DNA of 64,000 nucleotides from JAGQYH01 sp041393015. Its GTDB lineage: Bacteria > Bacteroidota > Bacteroidia > Chitinophagales > JADIYW01. This document shows positions 29,909 to 38,783 of this stretch, piece after piece (position 1 is the first letter of the stretch; the number at the start of each line of letters is the position of its first letter). Where the stretch lies: contig JAWKKV010000004.1 in NCBI GenBank assembly GCA_041393015.1, forward strand, positions 1-64,000, read 5' to 3'. The position numbers were made by a program, and so were the translations under genes. The notes beneath the pieces are model-generated. The model was not told the origin of the DNA and made no database searches. It saw only the letters and a program-made list of their open reading frames with translations.

Positions 29909-32326
29909 ATGTTTAAACTTTATTTAGCCACTACTTTAATTTGTATGTTGGGTTTTTTCAACTCAATAGCCCAAATTCAGTTAAAAATCGTCGATCCTGA
30001 TGAGGTAGTAATTCCATATGCCAATACACAATTGATCCCTAGTAGCGGCGAAGATCTATTTATTGGTGCTGCCAGTGATACCAATGGATTAGTGGTGTAC
30101 AATAATGTAAAAGTGGGTACGTATTTTATGGTGATCAGATACCTAGGATTTACAACTGATACCATTAATAATATTATAGTACAAGTCAATAATGAAGCAA
30201 TAGATTTGGGAGAACTCGTTTTGCAGCCATCATCCATTGTATTGCAAGAATTTGGTGTAAAAGCCCAACGTCCTAAAATCATTTATGAGAATAACGGCGA
30301 TTTTAGTTTTAGTCCGGGTAGTACTACCATGGGCATGAATGAAGATGCTAGTAAATTGTTAGAAACCATACCAGGTGTTGGCTATAATAGTCAAAAAGGC
30401 TATATGATTAATGGTAATAATAATATAGTCATATTGGTTGATGGAAGAAGAATGTCTGGCGATAGGGAAACTATTGAAAGCTATTTGGAGTCTTTTTCTT
30501 CAGATAATGTGCAAGAGGTTAAAATAATTAAATCATCTACAGCCAAGTATGATGCCAGTGCTAGTGGAGGCGTAATTAATATCATTACTAAGAAAAGTAG
30601 TTATGCGGGCATCAATGGTTTTATTTATAGTAGATATAGACAGGGCCGATTTTCCTCATATCGGGGAAGGTATAACTTAAACTGGAAATACAAAAAGTTT
30701 TCAGGGAATGTATTTTACGAGTATTTTATGGCTCAATCATTTCATGATATTGAAATATCGAGATCCATCCAAAAGGCGCAAAACGAATTCGCCTATTATA
30801 ATGAATCGGTTTACGAATCGTGGCTATATCAGGCTCATTTGCCTAAGATTTCGCTCAATTACGATATTAATGACAACAATAGAATTGGCATAATGCTTGA
30901 AATTAGACATTTAAGTATAAACCAGCCTTTGGCCAATTTAGCTTCTGCAAGCGATAATCCATTAACTGCAGATTCTTTAATTAATACTGCCATTCAAATC
31001 AACAATAGGGATATTTGGCCGGCAGTAAATTTTAATTATGCTACCAACATTAAAGGGAAAGGCAATTTAATTGATTTTACATACGACTTCTTTTACAAAG
31101 ATATTTCTAAAATTAGCACCTATAAAAAGGATATATATGATCCCTCGGGCCTTGATTTATGGGGAACAAGTCGATTTATAAGAGATAACAAGTTTATGCA
31201 GCCGGTGCATACAGCTTCTATTGATTTTGCTAGACAATTGCCACGAGATATATCTTTAGATATTGGAACCAGGTTTACTTTATTGGATAAGCGAAATGAT
31301 GGATATTTTAAAAATTATGTGGGTGATGAGTTTGTTACAGTGCCCAGTTTATCGCGTTCTTTTGATTATACAGAAAGAATAATGGCAGGTTATATCAATT
31401 GGAATAAAAAGTTTAATGGATGGAGTTTAACTATGGGGCTAAGAGTTGAAAATACTTTTATAGATCAATTTTATGTTTCAGAAGATTCCTTAGTCAATAG
31501 TAAGTATACAGACGTTTTTCCTTCTATAAATTTCTATAAAGAATTAGGAAAAGACATCAATTTTAGGTTGGGTTATACAAGAGGTTTAAGAAGACCTATA
31601 TTCAATGAATTAGATCCGGCAAGAATTGATATTGGCCCTTTTATAGTGACTTCAGGAAACCCTACTTTACGTCCTCAAATTGATAATCTAATCACTTTAG
31701 AGTTTACATTTAAGAGAAAGTATGCCTTGTATTTCAATTATAATGCAGCAAATTTCAGTGTTAATCAAATTTTTAAAGAAGAGCCAGGCGATGTTTATAA
31801 TATTACCTATGCTAATTTTGATAGAAGCCATTTGTTTAATGCCGGCGGAAACATTGGCACCGATATTAATGAGTGGTGGACTATTAGTGCCGATGTTAAT
31901 TTTTATTTTGATAAGTTCAGAATTACTATTGATGATAATCTAATTGAAACTAAAGGAGCAGCTACCGCATTTACGATTAATAGTCAATTTATTATGCCAA
32001 AAAGTTTCTTTCTTGACTTAAATGGCACCTATGAAAGTCCAAGGTATTATGCCATAGAGCAATTTAAATCTACTGGTTTTATTGATGTAGCATTAACTAA
32101 AAATTTCTTTGATGACAAGCTTTCTATAAAGTTACAAGCATCAGATATTTTAAGAACAAAAAGGGCGGCAACCAGTCAAAATTTCTTTAACTTAAATAAT
32201 ACCTATTTAGAGTTTAGTGATTCTAGAAAATTTGAATTATTAGTTAATTACAGATTTAGAAGAGGAGAGAACTTTAGAGCTAAACAAAATAAGCGAAGCA
32301 ATCAAGATGAGTTGATTAGGTCGTAG
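29909..32326 (+). CDS. TonB-dependent receptor-like outer-membrane protein (PF14905 type)
   Basis: The 805-residue protein has a signal peptide and then a carboxypeptidase-regulatory-like beta-sandwich (residues 20-115; 'GLVVYNNVKVGTYFMVIRYLGF'). A plug domain follows ('ETIPGVGYNSQKGYMINGN', 'NVQEVKIIKSSTAKYDASASGGVINI'), and a large barrel ends in 'FELLVNYRFRR'. It belongs to the OMP_b-brl family of TonB-dependent receptor-like proteins. The ligand cannot be predicted. No SusD partner is next to it, which argues against a polysaccharide utilisation locus. Confidence 0.9.
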   Translation: MFKLYLATTLICMLGFFNSIAQIQLKIVDPDEVVIPYANTQLIPSSGEDLFIGAASDTNGLVVYNNVKVGTYFMVIRYLGFTTDTINNIIVQVNNEAIDLGELVLQPSSIVLQEFGVKAQRPKIIYENNGDFSFSPGSTTMGMNEDASKLLETIPGVGYNSQKGYMINGNNNIVILVDGRRMSGDRETIESYLESFSSDNVQEVKIIKSSTAKYDASASGGVINIITKKSSYAGINGFIYSRYRQGRFSSYRGRYNLNWKYKKFSGNVFYEYFMAQSFHDIEISRSIQKAQNEFAYYNESVYESWLYQAHLPKISLNYDINDNNRIGIMLEIRHLSINQPLANLASASDNPLTADSLINTAIQINNRDIWPAVNFNYATNIKGKGNLIDFTYDFFYKDISKISTYKKDIYDPSGLDLWGTSRFIRDNKFMQPVHTASIDFARQLPRDISLDIGTRFTLLDKRNDGYFKNYVGDEFVTVPSLSRSFDYTERIMAGYINWNKKFNGWSLTMGLRVENTFIDQFYVSEDSLVNSKYTDVFPSINFYKELGKDINFRLGYTRGLRRPIFNELDPARIDIGPFIVTSGNPTLRPQIDNLITLEFTFKRKYALYFNYNAANFSVNQIFKEEPGDVYNITYANFDRSHLFNAGGNIGTDINEWWTISADVNFYFDKFRITIDDNLIETKGAATAFTINSQFIMPKSFFLDLNGTYESPRYYAIEQFKSTGFIDVALTKNFFDDKLSIKLQASDILRTKRAATSQNFFNLNNTYLEFSDSRKFELLVNYRFRRGENFRAKQNKRSNQDELIRS

Positions 32327-32355
32327 TAGTTTTCTATTTCATCATTTAAGACTCT

Positions 32356-33099
32356 TCAATTTCCATTTAATTTGTGTTTCAATTTTCTTTTAGTTGTCTT
32401 GTAAGAATAGATGATGTCATCATAAAAGAGACTCACCAATAAAATAATTGCAGCCAAAAACAATGTATTCAGCTTCAAACCGATTTTGGCAAACAGAAAT
32501 CCGCCCGAAAGTCCGCCAAGAAAAAAGAAGCAAATAATGTAAAGTCGAAGTTTAATGTTTGATTTTATTTTGTCTATATCAGGATGCGATTCAGGAAAAA
32601 ACAATTGAGAAAGCTCAATTCCTAAATCTGTAAAAAGTCCGGTAAGATGTGTCGTTCTTACTACAGCATTCGAAATTTTTGTAACATAAGAGTTTTGTAA
32701 TCCCATAGCGAATAGTAACAAACAAGCAATTAAGTCTGGATACAAATTATCAACCACGTTACTTAAAATAGTGACAGTTACTAAAATCAAACATTCAATA
32801 ATAGTAGGTAAAACGAAAACATTTAGCCGTTTAGTCGTTTTAAATTGTTCAATCAAAAAACTCGATGAGAAGGAGCCAAATAGAAAAGAGAATATATACA
32901 ATAGGTAAATAGTGCCTCTCCAAAACTTGAAATTAGCAATGTCATAAATGAACAAAGCAAAGTGACCGGTAACATTCGTCGTGAGTTGATGAATGGCTAG
33001 AATTCCGGTAGCGTTTACAATGCCGGCAACAAAAGATAAAACGGTAGCAATTTGCAGATTGTGTTGTAAAGTTCTGCTTTCACCTTGATGTTTAAACAT
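32356..33099 (-). CDS. YoaK family (DUF1275) membrane protein
   Basis: The 247-residue protein has six to seven hydrophobic helices. It carries the DUF1275 landmarks 'SFVAGIVNATGILAIHQLTTNVTGH' and 'ATGLQNSYVTK'-like 'AMGLQNSYVTKISNAVVRTTHLTGLFTDLG'. The family is of unknown transport or membrane function. It faces the receptor gene tail to tail with only 29 bases between, and is transcribed alone. Confidence 0.88.
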   Translation of the reverse strand: MFKHQGESRTLQHNLQIATVLSFVAGIVNATGILAIHQLTTNVTGHFALFIYDIANFKFWRGTIYLLYIFSFLFGSFSSSFLIEQFKTTKRLNVFVLPTIIECLILVTVTILSNVVDNLYPDLIACLLLFAMGLQNSYVTKISNAVVRTTHLTGLFTDLGIELSQLFFPESHPDIDKIKSNIKLRLYIICFFFLGGLSGGFLFAKIGLKLNTLFLAAIILLVSLFYDDIIYSYKTTKRKLKHKLNGN

Positions 33100-33283
33100 T
33101 CAAATTTACTTTAATTCCATTTACACATAAGGTGAATGTAATCATATTTGAAAAACGATAAGCTGTGCGCTGAATAAATTAACAGAGAAGTTTAATGGGG
33201 GAAGGCTTTTACCATAGAAAACACGTTTAATAAAGCTCAATAGTTTGGCGCAATTTTAAATACAATTGGCAGTTTCTAGCACT

Positions 33284-34303
33284 TTATTTCAAAAGACTTA
33301 TTAATGCATAAGTAAAAACATAGGCAAATATTGGTGCGATGCCCCAAACCGTAAAGAAACGCTTTACCGTCTTATTTTTGAAAGTGTTTTTAAACCCATT
33401 TTTGCTAATACTTAAAGCGATAAAAGCGGCCCCATTCAGTTGTACCAAAGAAGTTGGAATACCTTTCACAACGGAAGCCCATAGAAGCAAACTTGCAGTA
33501 ATCATAGCAATAATGGTTGCGTAAAATGGAGATACTTCTACAATATCTTTTCCTGTTGTTTTAGTCACCTTGTGGCCTAAAAGTGAACTGCCGATAGCAA
33601 AGCAAGGCGCTACAATTAAAACTGATAAAATAATGATAGGTAGAAAATTTTGAATAGCATCTTGTCCAATTTCGTTAGCCGTTAACGAAGCAATAGGAGC
33701 TGCAGCATTAGCAACATTGTTGGCGCCGATTGAAAAGGCAACATATAGCGATGACAAAATCAATACTGCTTTTAATACTTTGTGGTCTTGTAAGTGCGAA
33801 TAGTCAGTGGTAAAAACTTTACTTTTTAGCAAAGGAAATATCCATTTAGAAAGACTCAACATGATAAAAAAAGCCACGATAGGCAGAATAATCCAAGTTG
33901 GAATTACTTCGTAAAATAATTTGCGAGTATTCAAACCATCCAATGCAGAAGCTGCACCGGCAATTGAAAGGACGGTAGCTTGACTAGTAGATTGTGGCAC
34001 ACCAAGTAAATTGGCGACTAACAGCGATAAGCCAATCGATAGTAAAATAATAGATGTGTTCAAAAGAGTAAAATACGATTGATCTAAAAGACCATCGCCA
34101 AGTGTTAAAGAAACTTCTTTTCCTGCAATTAAAGCACCAATAAGCACCATCACTCCAAAAAGTCCGGGTATTACAGATCGTTTTAAAACATTGGCACCGT
34201 AGGCTGCCGAAAAAGCTGGAGCTGTTCCGCTGCCGCCCATGTTCACAGCTAAAAACATGGCTAATAAAAATGGTATAGTGATGGGATTAAATAATTCTGA
34301 CAT
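33284..34303 (-). CDS. PiT-family anion permease, CysP-like
   Basis: The 339-residue protein has about ten helices in two inverted halves. The second half has 'FSIGANNVANAAAPI', the PiT signature, but the first half reads 'NMGGSGTAPAFSAAYGA' instead of the usual Gly-Ala-Asn-Asp form. This first-half variant is, as I recall, that of CysP-type sulfate permeases rather than classical phosphate permeases, and the short length agrees. It probably exchanges sulfate or phosphate with ion coupling. The start overlaps the stop of a DUF2490 barrel gene by one base, so they form an operon. Confidence 0.75.
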   Translation of the reverse strand: MSELFNPITIPFLLAMFLAVNMGGSGTAPAFSAAYGANVLKRSVIPGLFGVMVLIGALIAGKEVSLTLGDGLLDQSYFTLLNTSIILLSIGLSLLVANLLGVPQSTSQATVLSIAGAASALDGLNTRKLFYEVIPTWIILPIVAFFIMLSLSKWIFPLLKSKVFTTDYSHLQDHKVLKAVLILSSLYVAFSIGANNVANAAAPIASLTANEIGQDAIQNFLPIIILSVLIVAPCFAIGSSLLGHKVTKTTGKDIVEVSPFYATIIAMITASLLLWASVVKGIPTSLVQLNGAAFIALSISKNGFKNTFKNKTVKRFFTVWGIAPIFAYVFTYALISLLK

Positions 34304-35043
34304 TAGGATTGATGCTTAGTATGCATAAAATTAATAGTATGATGAATCGTAAACCTTACAATATGGCGGTTGTAAAAATCAATGCCTGATGAACGTTGCT
34401 GAAACCAATTGAAGTAGCCTAATTCAAAGCCAAAATTTTCGATTGGCATATATTGAACACTAGCGCCATATCTGTTTTGATCGAATACATTTTGAACGAT
34501 ATTTCTGCCAACGTTGATATGGATTTCATCAAAAGCTTTTAAGGTCAACTCTGGAATAGGTGTGTATCTTAATTCCAATTTATAACGCAATCGAGTATTG
34601 CCATACTCGAAAGAACCGTCATCTTGCTCAAAAATTCTGAATTCACTCCAAAATCGATGATGAATAGAAAGTTTTTCAATAATTGTCTGCTTATTGGCTA
34701 TTTCAATATGAGGGCGTAATTCGGTTCTGTTGTCAATATTGGTAATTTCCGGATCATGTGGCAATGATTGGACAAAGTAGGTAAAACCTACGCCGGCATT
34801 CCAACCTTTCCCAAGTTTACGTTCAACTTGTGTTCTTGCTAAAAATTGATGTTGTCGCCAAGGAAACCAATAGGTTCTTTCTTCTAATTCTTGACTAATT
34901 TGATAGTTGTCGTTGATCTTCAATTTGAGATGATAGCGTACCCAAAGTAGATGCTGTGAATCAATATTTTTCTGAGCAACAAGATTTGTTGAGTACAGCA
35001 TAATCAGCAAAAGAATAAAGCCTACCGGTTGAATAGCTTTCAT
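34303..35043 (-). CDS. DUF2490 outer-membrane beta-barrel protein
   Basis: The signal peptide is 'MKAIQPVGFILLLIMLY', and I place the start at 35043. The upstream in-frame ATG at 35061 is at the position where transcription should begin after the -7 element at 35066-35073. The mature part has the DUF2490 series of amphipathic strands: 'LWVRYHLKLKINDNYQISQ', 'YWFPWRQHQFLARTQVERKL', 'HRFWSEFRIFEQDD' and 'LRYKLELRYTPI'. The family is exported, with a probable barrel fold and unknown function. It is the upstream gene of the PiT permease and may supply its substrate across the outer membrane. Confidence 0.75.
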   Translation of the reverse strand: MKAIQPVGFILLLIMLYSTNLVAQKNIDSQHLLWVRYHLKLKINDNYQISQELEERTYWFPWRQHQFLARTQVERKLGKGWNAGVGFTYFVQSLPHDPEITNIDNRTELRPHIEIANKQTIIEKLSIHHRFWSEFRIFEQDDGSFEYGNTRLRYKLELRYTPIPELTLKAFDEIHINVGRNIVQNVFDQNRYGASVQYMPIENFGFELGYFNWFQQRSSGIDFYNRHIVRFTIHHTINFMHTKHQS

Positions 35044-35065
35044 ACACTTTTCAAATTTCAAGAGA

Positions 35066-35073
35066 CAAATATA
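35066..35073 (-). promoter_or_regulatory. -7 element of the DUF2490-permease operon
   Basis: The minus strand reads TATATTTG (TAnnTTTG). Its position makes the ATG at 35043 the usable start. Confidence 0.5.
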
Positions 35074-35187
35074 TTAATCCTACCACCAATGATAATATTA
35101 TTGTTTTGTCTTTAGCTTGAGGAGGACAAGCCATTACTAAGAGCTATTGTTTTTTAATAGATTTTCTGTGATTAAAAATTTGGTTTC

Positions 35188-35694
35188 TTAATTGACTGGT
35201 TCCCATAATTCTATCTTGTTCCCTTCAATATCCATTATATGAACAAATTTACCATAATCGTAAGTCTCCAAACTGTCTAACATGGTTACACCATTTGCTT
35301 TAAGTTGGTTGATAAGTCCTTCAATATTTTGGACTTGGTAGTTAATCATAAAATCCTTTTTGGATGGAGAAAAATATTCATCCCCTTTTTTGAATGGTTT
35401 CCATTGAAGAGAATTTATCTCATCAGGTTGGTCTACATTTCTAGAATTAAAACTAGAAGAACCCCAATCATTAATTTTAATTCCTAAATTTTTGGTGTAC
35501 CATTCTTTAGTTTCGTCCAAATTATCTGAATAAAAGAAAATACCACCAATACCCGTCACCTTTGGCATCGTATCTACCGGCAAAGCTATATCGTCAGTTA
35601 GAACGTCTTGTTCTTCTATTGTATTTTTTTGAGTTGTCTGATTGCAGCTTAAAAGAAATAGTGCAATGGAGAAAGTTAGTATTAGTTTGGTCAT
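35188..35694 (-). CDS. VOC-family (glyoxalase-fold) lipoprotein
   Basis: From the ATG at 35694 (MTKLILTFSIALFLLSC) the protein has a lipobox at Cys17. After about 35 linker residues comes one glyoxalase/bleomycin-resistance fold: 'GIGGIFFYSDNLDETKEWYTKNLGI', 'EYFSPSKKDFMINYQVQNIEGLINQL' and 'KFVHIMDIEGNKIELWEP'. An in-frame ATG at 35703 is also possible. VOC proteins use a metal at a shared active site, but the ligand set here is not clear, and the tethered form is unusual for cytosolic detoxifying members. The substrate is unknown. Confidence 0.85.
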   Translation of the reverse strand: MTKLILTFSIALFLLSCNQTTQKNTIEEQDVLTDDIALPVDTMPKVTGIGGIFFYSDNLDETKEWYTKNLGIKINDWGSSSFNSRNVDQPDEINSLQWKPFKKGDEYFSPSKKDFMINYQVQNIEGLINQLKANGVTMLDSLETYDYGKFVHIMDIEGNKIELWEPVN

Positions 35695-35761
35695 TTGGTA
35701 CATTTCGTTTTTGAAGTTAGATGGCTTTTTGGTTGTTAAACATTATAATATACGCAATGGC

Positions 35762-35782
35762 GCCTGCCTATCGGCAGACAGG
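35762..35782. repeat. Imperfect palindrome of an interspersed Bacteroidota repeat type
   Basis: CTGCC at 35764 and GGCAG at 35773 pair around TATC, with a further partly matched CCTG/CAGG outside. The same 'CCTGCC...GGCAGACAGG' form occurs often in Bacteroidota intergenic DNA, where it yields spurious 'PAYRQ' peptides, as in the open frame at 35721-35906. Confidence 0.45.
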
Positions 35783-35807
35783 TAAATTTCTATTTAAATA
35801 TAAAACT

Positions 35808-36794
35808 CTACTTTTTAATAAACACCGGTCGCCAAACACCGCCAAACATTTCATCTTCTGTTCCAATAGAATGAGTGCTGTTAATGCTTTTACATGGTCC
35901 GGATAAAGCTTCTATTTTAAAACCGCCAACAGCTTGTGTAGTTACTATGTTTTCAAAAATCACAAAAGGTCTTTCTTTATTCGTTAGGTCAGTTCGTCCT
36001 AATTGATAGATAACAGAATAAAATGGACCGTTGTCGTTTTGATCTTGAGATGCTGATGCCCAAATTCTTCCTTCTGCATCAATATGCATATCGGTGATGC
36101 TTCTTTTCGTTTCTGAATCAATCCAATCGCCCGGGACATTAACAGGAATACCTTTTAAGCCTTCGCCTCTCATGGTAAACGTTTTATCATTCAGGTTGAT
36201 GATGCCCCATCGAATCAAGCCATTTGGATTGCTTAGTGTGCCGCCGCGTTCTCCTAATAAAACAATTCTGCTGCTTTCATTGTAAGGAAGGCATAGCATA
36301 CCTTCGTATTGATCGCCAACAATATCAAAGTCATTTCGGTGTAATTGAGGATATTTCATACTGCCTAACATAATGGCTTTTTGATTAGCTACATCTAGTC
36401 TAATATGAAAAATCCTACCCAATTTCCCTTGCCAGTTACCAGCTTCCGACATCAAAAATTCGTTTGGTTTACCAGGTATGGCGCAGATACTTTCTAAATC
36501 ACTAGCCATTCCTTCTCTATCCCAATTGTCTACGGCTATTGGAGTAACTGTAATGGAATCTTCATAAACTTTTATCACGCCCAAACGAATGCCATTCGAA
36601 TAGGTTTTTAGATCATAAACTACTAAATAGGAATCATCGCTTAATTGTTCCATGCCACTAGAGCCACCATCTAACATATATTCTTCAGCCAGTTTGATGG
36701 GCTCGTTTGAAGGGGTATCAGTAATCGCAGGTTGTCTACCGCAAGCAACAGCAGAAAATATCAATCCAATAAGGAGTAGGTTTTTAAAATTCAT
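35808..36794 (-). CDS. Lipoprotein with probable beta-propeller (phytase-like) fold
   Basis: The 328-residue protein has a lipobox (FSAVAC, Cys18). The mature part has repeated beta units: 'GMEQLSDDSYLVVYDL', 'DLESICAIPGKPNEFLMSEAG', 'GKLGRIFHIRLDV', 'SRIVLLGERGG' and 'SITDMHIDAEGRIWASAS'. The 'LESICAIP...FLMSEAG' block is typical of the esterase-like phytase and SdiA-regulated propeller families, but the metal and phosphate residues of true phytases cannot be confirmed. It is transcribed alone on the minus strand, downstream of the sigma-factor gene. Confidence 0.6.
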   Translation of the reverse strand: MNFKNLLLIGLIFSAVACGRQPAITDTPSNEPIKLAEEYMLDGGSSGMEQLSDDSYLVVYDLKTYSNGIRLGVIKVYEDSITVTPIAVDNWDREGMASDLESICAIPGKPNEFLMSEAGNWQGKLGRIFHIRLDVANQKAIMLGSMKYPQLHRNDFDIVGDQYEGMLCLPYNESSRIVLLGERGGTLSNPNGLIRWGIINLNDKTFTMRGEGLKGIPVNVPGDWIDSETKRSITDMHIDAEGRIWASASQDQNDNGPFYSVIYQLGRTDLTNKERPFVIFENIVTTQAVGGFKIEALSGPCKSINSTHSIGTEDEMFGGVWRPVFIKK

Positions 36795-36926
36795 TTTATC
36801 TTTTTTCGAATGATTAGAATAGTTTACTAAGTTAAGGAATCTAACTTGTTAGTTCAGACCAAATATTTCTTGTACCTTATTTTAGTTCTAGAATATTAGA
36901 TTTAAAATGGAATATTTTTCTTTCTT

Positions 36927-36990
36927 ACCGAACAACCGAACAACCGAACAACCGAACAACCAAACAACCAAAAAACCGAACAACCAAATT
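36927..36990. repeat. Tandem 8-bp repeat, eight units
   Basis: ACCGAACA is repeated from 36927 to 36958 four times exactly, then as ACCAAACA, ACCAAAAA, ACCGAACA and ACCAAATT. It starts just after the sigma-factor stop codon on the minus strand. Confidence 0.85.
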
Positions 36991-36993
36991 TCT

Positions 36994-37602
36994 CTACGCT
37001 TTCCTAATCGGATGATTTTCCAACAAAGATCGGATCATTTTTTTGGCTCGATGTAACTGAACTTTAACAGTACCAATGGGCATATCTAAATCGTCTGCAA
37101 TTTCCTCGTAACTCAATTCCTTGAAATAACGAAGTTTGATTAATTCAGCATATTTTGGTGTAACGGTAGATAATACCTCATGCAATATTTCAGCTCGTTG
37201 AGAACGCATAAATAATTCTTCAGGATTGGGTTCGTCGGTAGAAAATTGACCTACCATAAACTCATTCCCATCTTCATCTTGTTTTTCAAAAAGAGAAACC
37301 GTTTCCACTCGTTTCTTTCTTAAAAAATCAATAACGTTATTAGAGGCAATTCGAAACAACCAAGTACTAAAGGCGTAATTGGGAACATATTTATCCAAAT
37401 TCATAAAAGCTTTTGTAAATGCTTCTACCGTTAAGTCTTCAGAATCTTCGTGGTTATTCACCATTTTCAAGATCATGTAGTAAATAGAATCGCGGTAGCG
37501 CTTCATTAGCTGTGCCAATGCATCTTGATCTTTGTGGAGTTTATATTGCTCCACGAGGATGAGATCTTCCTTCGCTTTGTCCGATAAATTATTTACTTCC
37601 AT
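36994..37602 (-). CDS. ECF-type RNA polymerase sigma factor
   Basis: The 202-residue sigma-70 family protein has region 2 ('YRDSIYYMILKMVNNHEDSEDLTVEAFTKAF', 'FSTWLFRIASNNVIDFLRKKR') and region 4 ('LIKLRYFKELSYEEIADDLDMPIGTVKVQLHRAKK'). It has no region 1.1 or 3. The partner anti-sigma gene is not adjacent, so control is unclear. It begins inside the end of the glycosyltransferase gene upstream by ten bases, indicating one transcript. The 8-bp repeat follows its stop. Confidence 0.93.
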   Translation of the reverse strand: MEVNNLSDKAKEDLILVEQYKLHKDQDALAQLMKRYRDSIYYMILKMVNNHEDSEDLTVEAFTKAFMNLDKYVPNYAFSTWLFRIASNNVIDFLRKKRVETVSLFEKQDEDGNEFMVGQFSTDEPNPEELFMRSQRAEILHEVLSTVTPKYAELIKLRYFKELSYEEIADDLDMPIGTVKVQLHRAKKMIRSLLENHPIRKA

Positions 37603-38708
37603 TTAAATTTTGTTACTCTTGATAAAGGCGAAACTACCCAAACGCTCAGAATATAGAAAAAATCTAAGGCTGGAAGGCTCCAATTTAACTTCTTTTCACC
37701 TAATTTTTCAATAGAACGCATTGTAATTATCCATCTTAATAATAATGTACTGCCCAATAATACCAATGGAACGGGATGAATGGGTTGTTTTAAAACCAAA
37801 AAACCAATAGCTACAAAAAAGAGGACATAAATAAAAAGTGAGCTGGACCAATAATAACCCAACCAAATTTTCTGCATAAGATCATAATGATAACCCGTTG
37901 TATAATGTCGAAGTTTTTGTTGAAACCAATTACTTAAATTTTTTGGAGTATTGCTAAAGGTAAAAGCATCAGGCTTCGAAACTATTTTGATGGTATGGTC
38001 ACTACTTAATGCGTTTATAAATAAGTCGTCATCACCGGAAATAAGATCCCAATGTTGTTGCATATCGTGATTTTCAAAAACACTCTTTTTATAAGCCATA
38101 TTTCTGCCCACACCCATAAAAGGCAAACCGGATAAAGTGAAATTTATATATTGAAGCGCAACGGAATAAGCTTCCATTTTAAAAAAGGCGTTGATAAAAT
38201 TTACATGGCCGAGTAATGGACTAATCCCCAAAACGACATCTGCATTTTTATGTAAAGGTTGCGTCATCCACGTCAGCCAATTTTTACTGGCAGGATGACA
38301 ATCGGCATCTGTTACAACAATATGCTCATACTTGGCTAAAGATACACCATAGCTTAAAGCATGTTTTTTACCAGGATGAAGTTTTTCATGCGGTTCAATT
38401 CTAAAACTTAAAAAATTGGGATGTAGATCTTCAAACTCTTTTAATAACAAATGGCTATTGTCAAATGAACCATCATCTATAACGATTACTTCAAATACAT
38501 TAAAATCTTGCGATAAAATAAAGGGTAGATTCTTCCGAAGGTTTTCAAATTCATTTTTGGCACAAACAACCACCGATACAGGCTTGTAATAACTTATATC
38601 ATCTGTTTGGCTATTATCTTTTAGATATAAAAATTTAGAAAAGATAAATGCATAAAATGCGATTTGCACAAAACAGGTGATAATTATTAAGGCGTAAAGT
38701 ATCGTCAT
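37593..38708 (-). CDS. Family 2 glycosyltransferase with C-terminal membrane helices
   Basis: I use the ATG at 38708 (MTILYALIII), because the upstream TTG at 38723 lies in a -7 element. The protein has an N-terminal helix, then a GT-A domain: 'PVSVVVCAKNE', 'VIVIDDGSFDNS', 'IVVTDADCHPA' and 'GDDDLFINAL'. A 'QKLRHYTTG' acceptor motif, the Q-x-x-R-x type of processive enzymes, is followed by three to four helices. It resembles membrane GT2 enzymes of the cellulose/chitin-synthase class. The product is unknown. It precedes the sigma-factor gene in one operon. Confidence 0.88.
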   Translation of the reverse strand: MTILYALIIITCFVQIAFYAFIFSKFLYLKDNSQTDDISYYKPVSVVVCAKNEFENLRKNLPFILSQDFNVFEVIVIDDGSFDNSHLLLKEFEDLHPNFLSFRIEPHEKLHPGKKHALSYGVSLAKYEHIVVTDADCHPASKNWLTWMTQPLHKNADVVLGISPLLGHVNFINAFFKMEAYSVALQYINFTLSGLPFMGVGRNMAYKKSVFENHDMQQHWDLISGDDDLFINALSSDHTIKIVSKPDAFTFSNTPKNLSNWFQQKLRHYTTGYHYDLMQKIWLGYYWSSSLFIYVLFFVAIGFLVLKQPIHPVPLVLLGSTLLLRWIITMRSIEKLGEKKLNWSLPALDFFYILSVWVVSPLSRVTKFKWK

Positions 38709-38720
38709 ATCCAGCAACCG

Positions 38721-38728
38721 CAAAAGTA
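38721..38728 (-). promoter_or_regulatory. -7 element of the glycosyltransferase-sigma operon
   Basis: The minus strand reads TACTTTTG (TAnnTTTG), about 13 bases before the ATG at 38708. It makes the TTG at 38723 an unlikely start. Confidence 0.55.
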
Positions 38729-38783
38729 AATGATTTGTGCAAGATGTTTGAATTTTTTAAAAATAGGGTGAGATATATTTTAA

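Noticed and set aside
29909..32326. SusC-type receptor of a polysaccharide utilisation locus
   Set aside because: No SusD-like gene or glycoside hydrolase is adjacent, and the plug and barrel fit the PF14905 receptor-like group better.
35721..35906. Short plus-strand gene
   Set aside because: The frame consists of a palindromic repeat and the antisense of the propeller lipoprotein; the 'PAYRQTGK' peptide is a product of the repeat.
36927..36990. CRISPR-like repeat array
   Set aside because: The units are 8 bp with no spacers and no cas genes are near; it is a simple tandem repeat.
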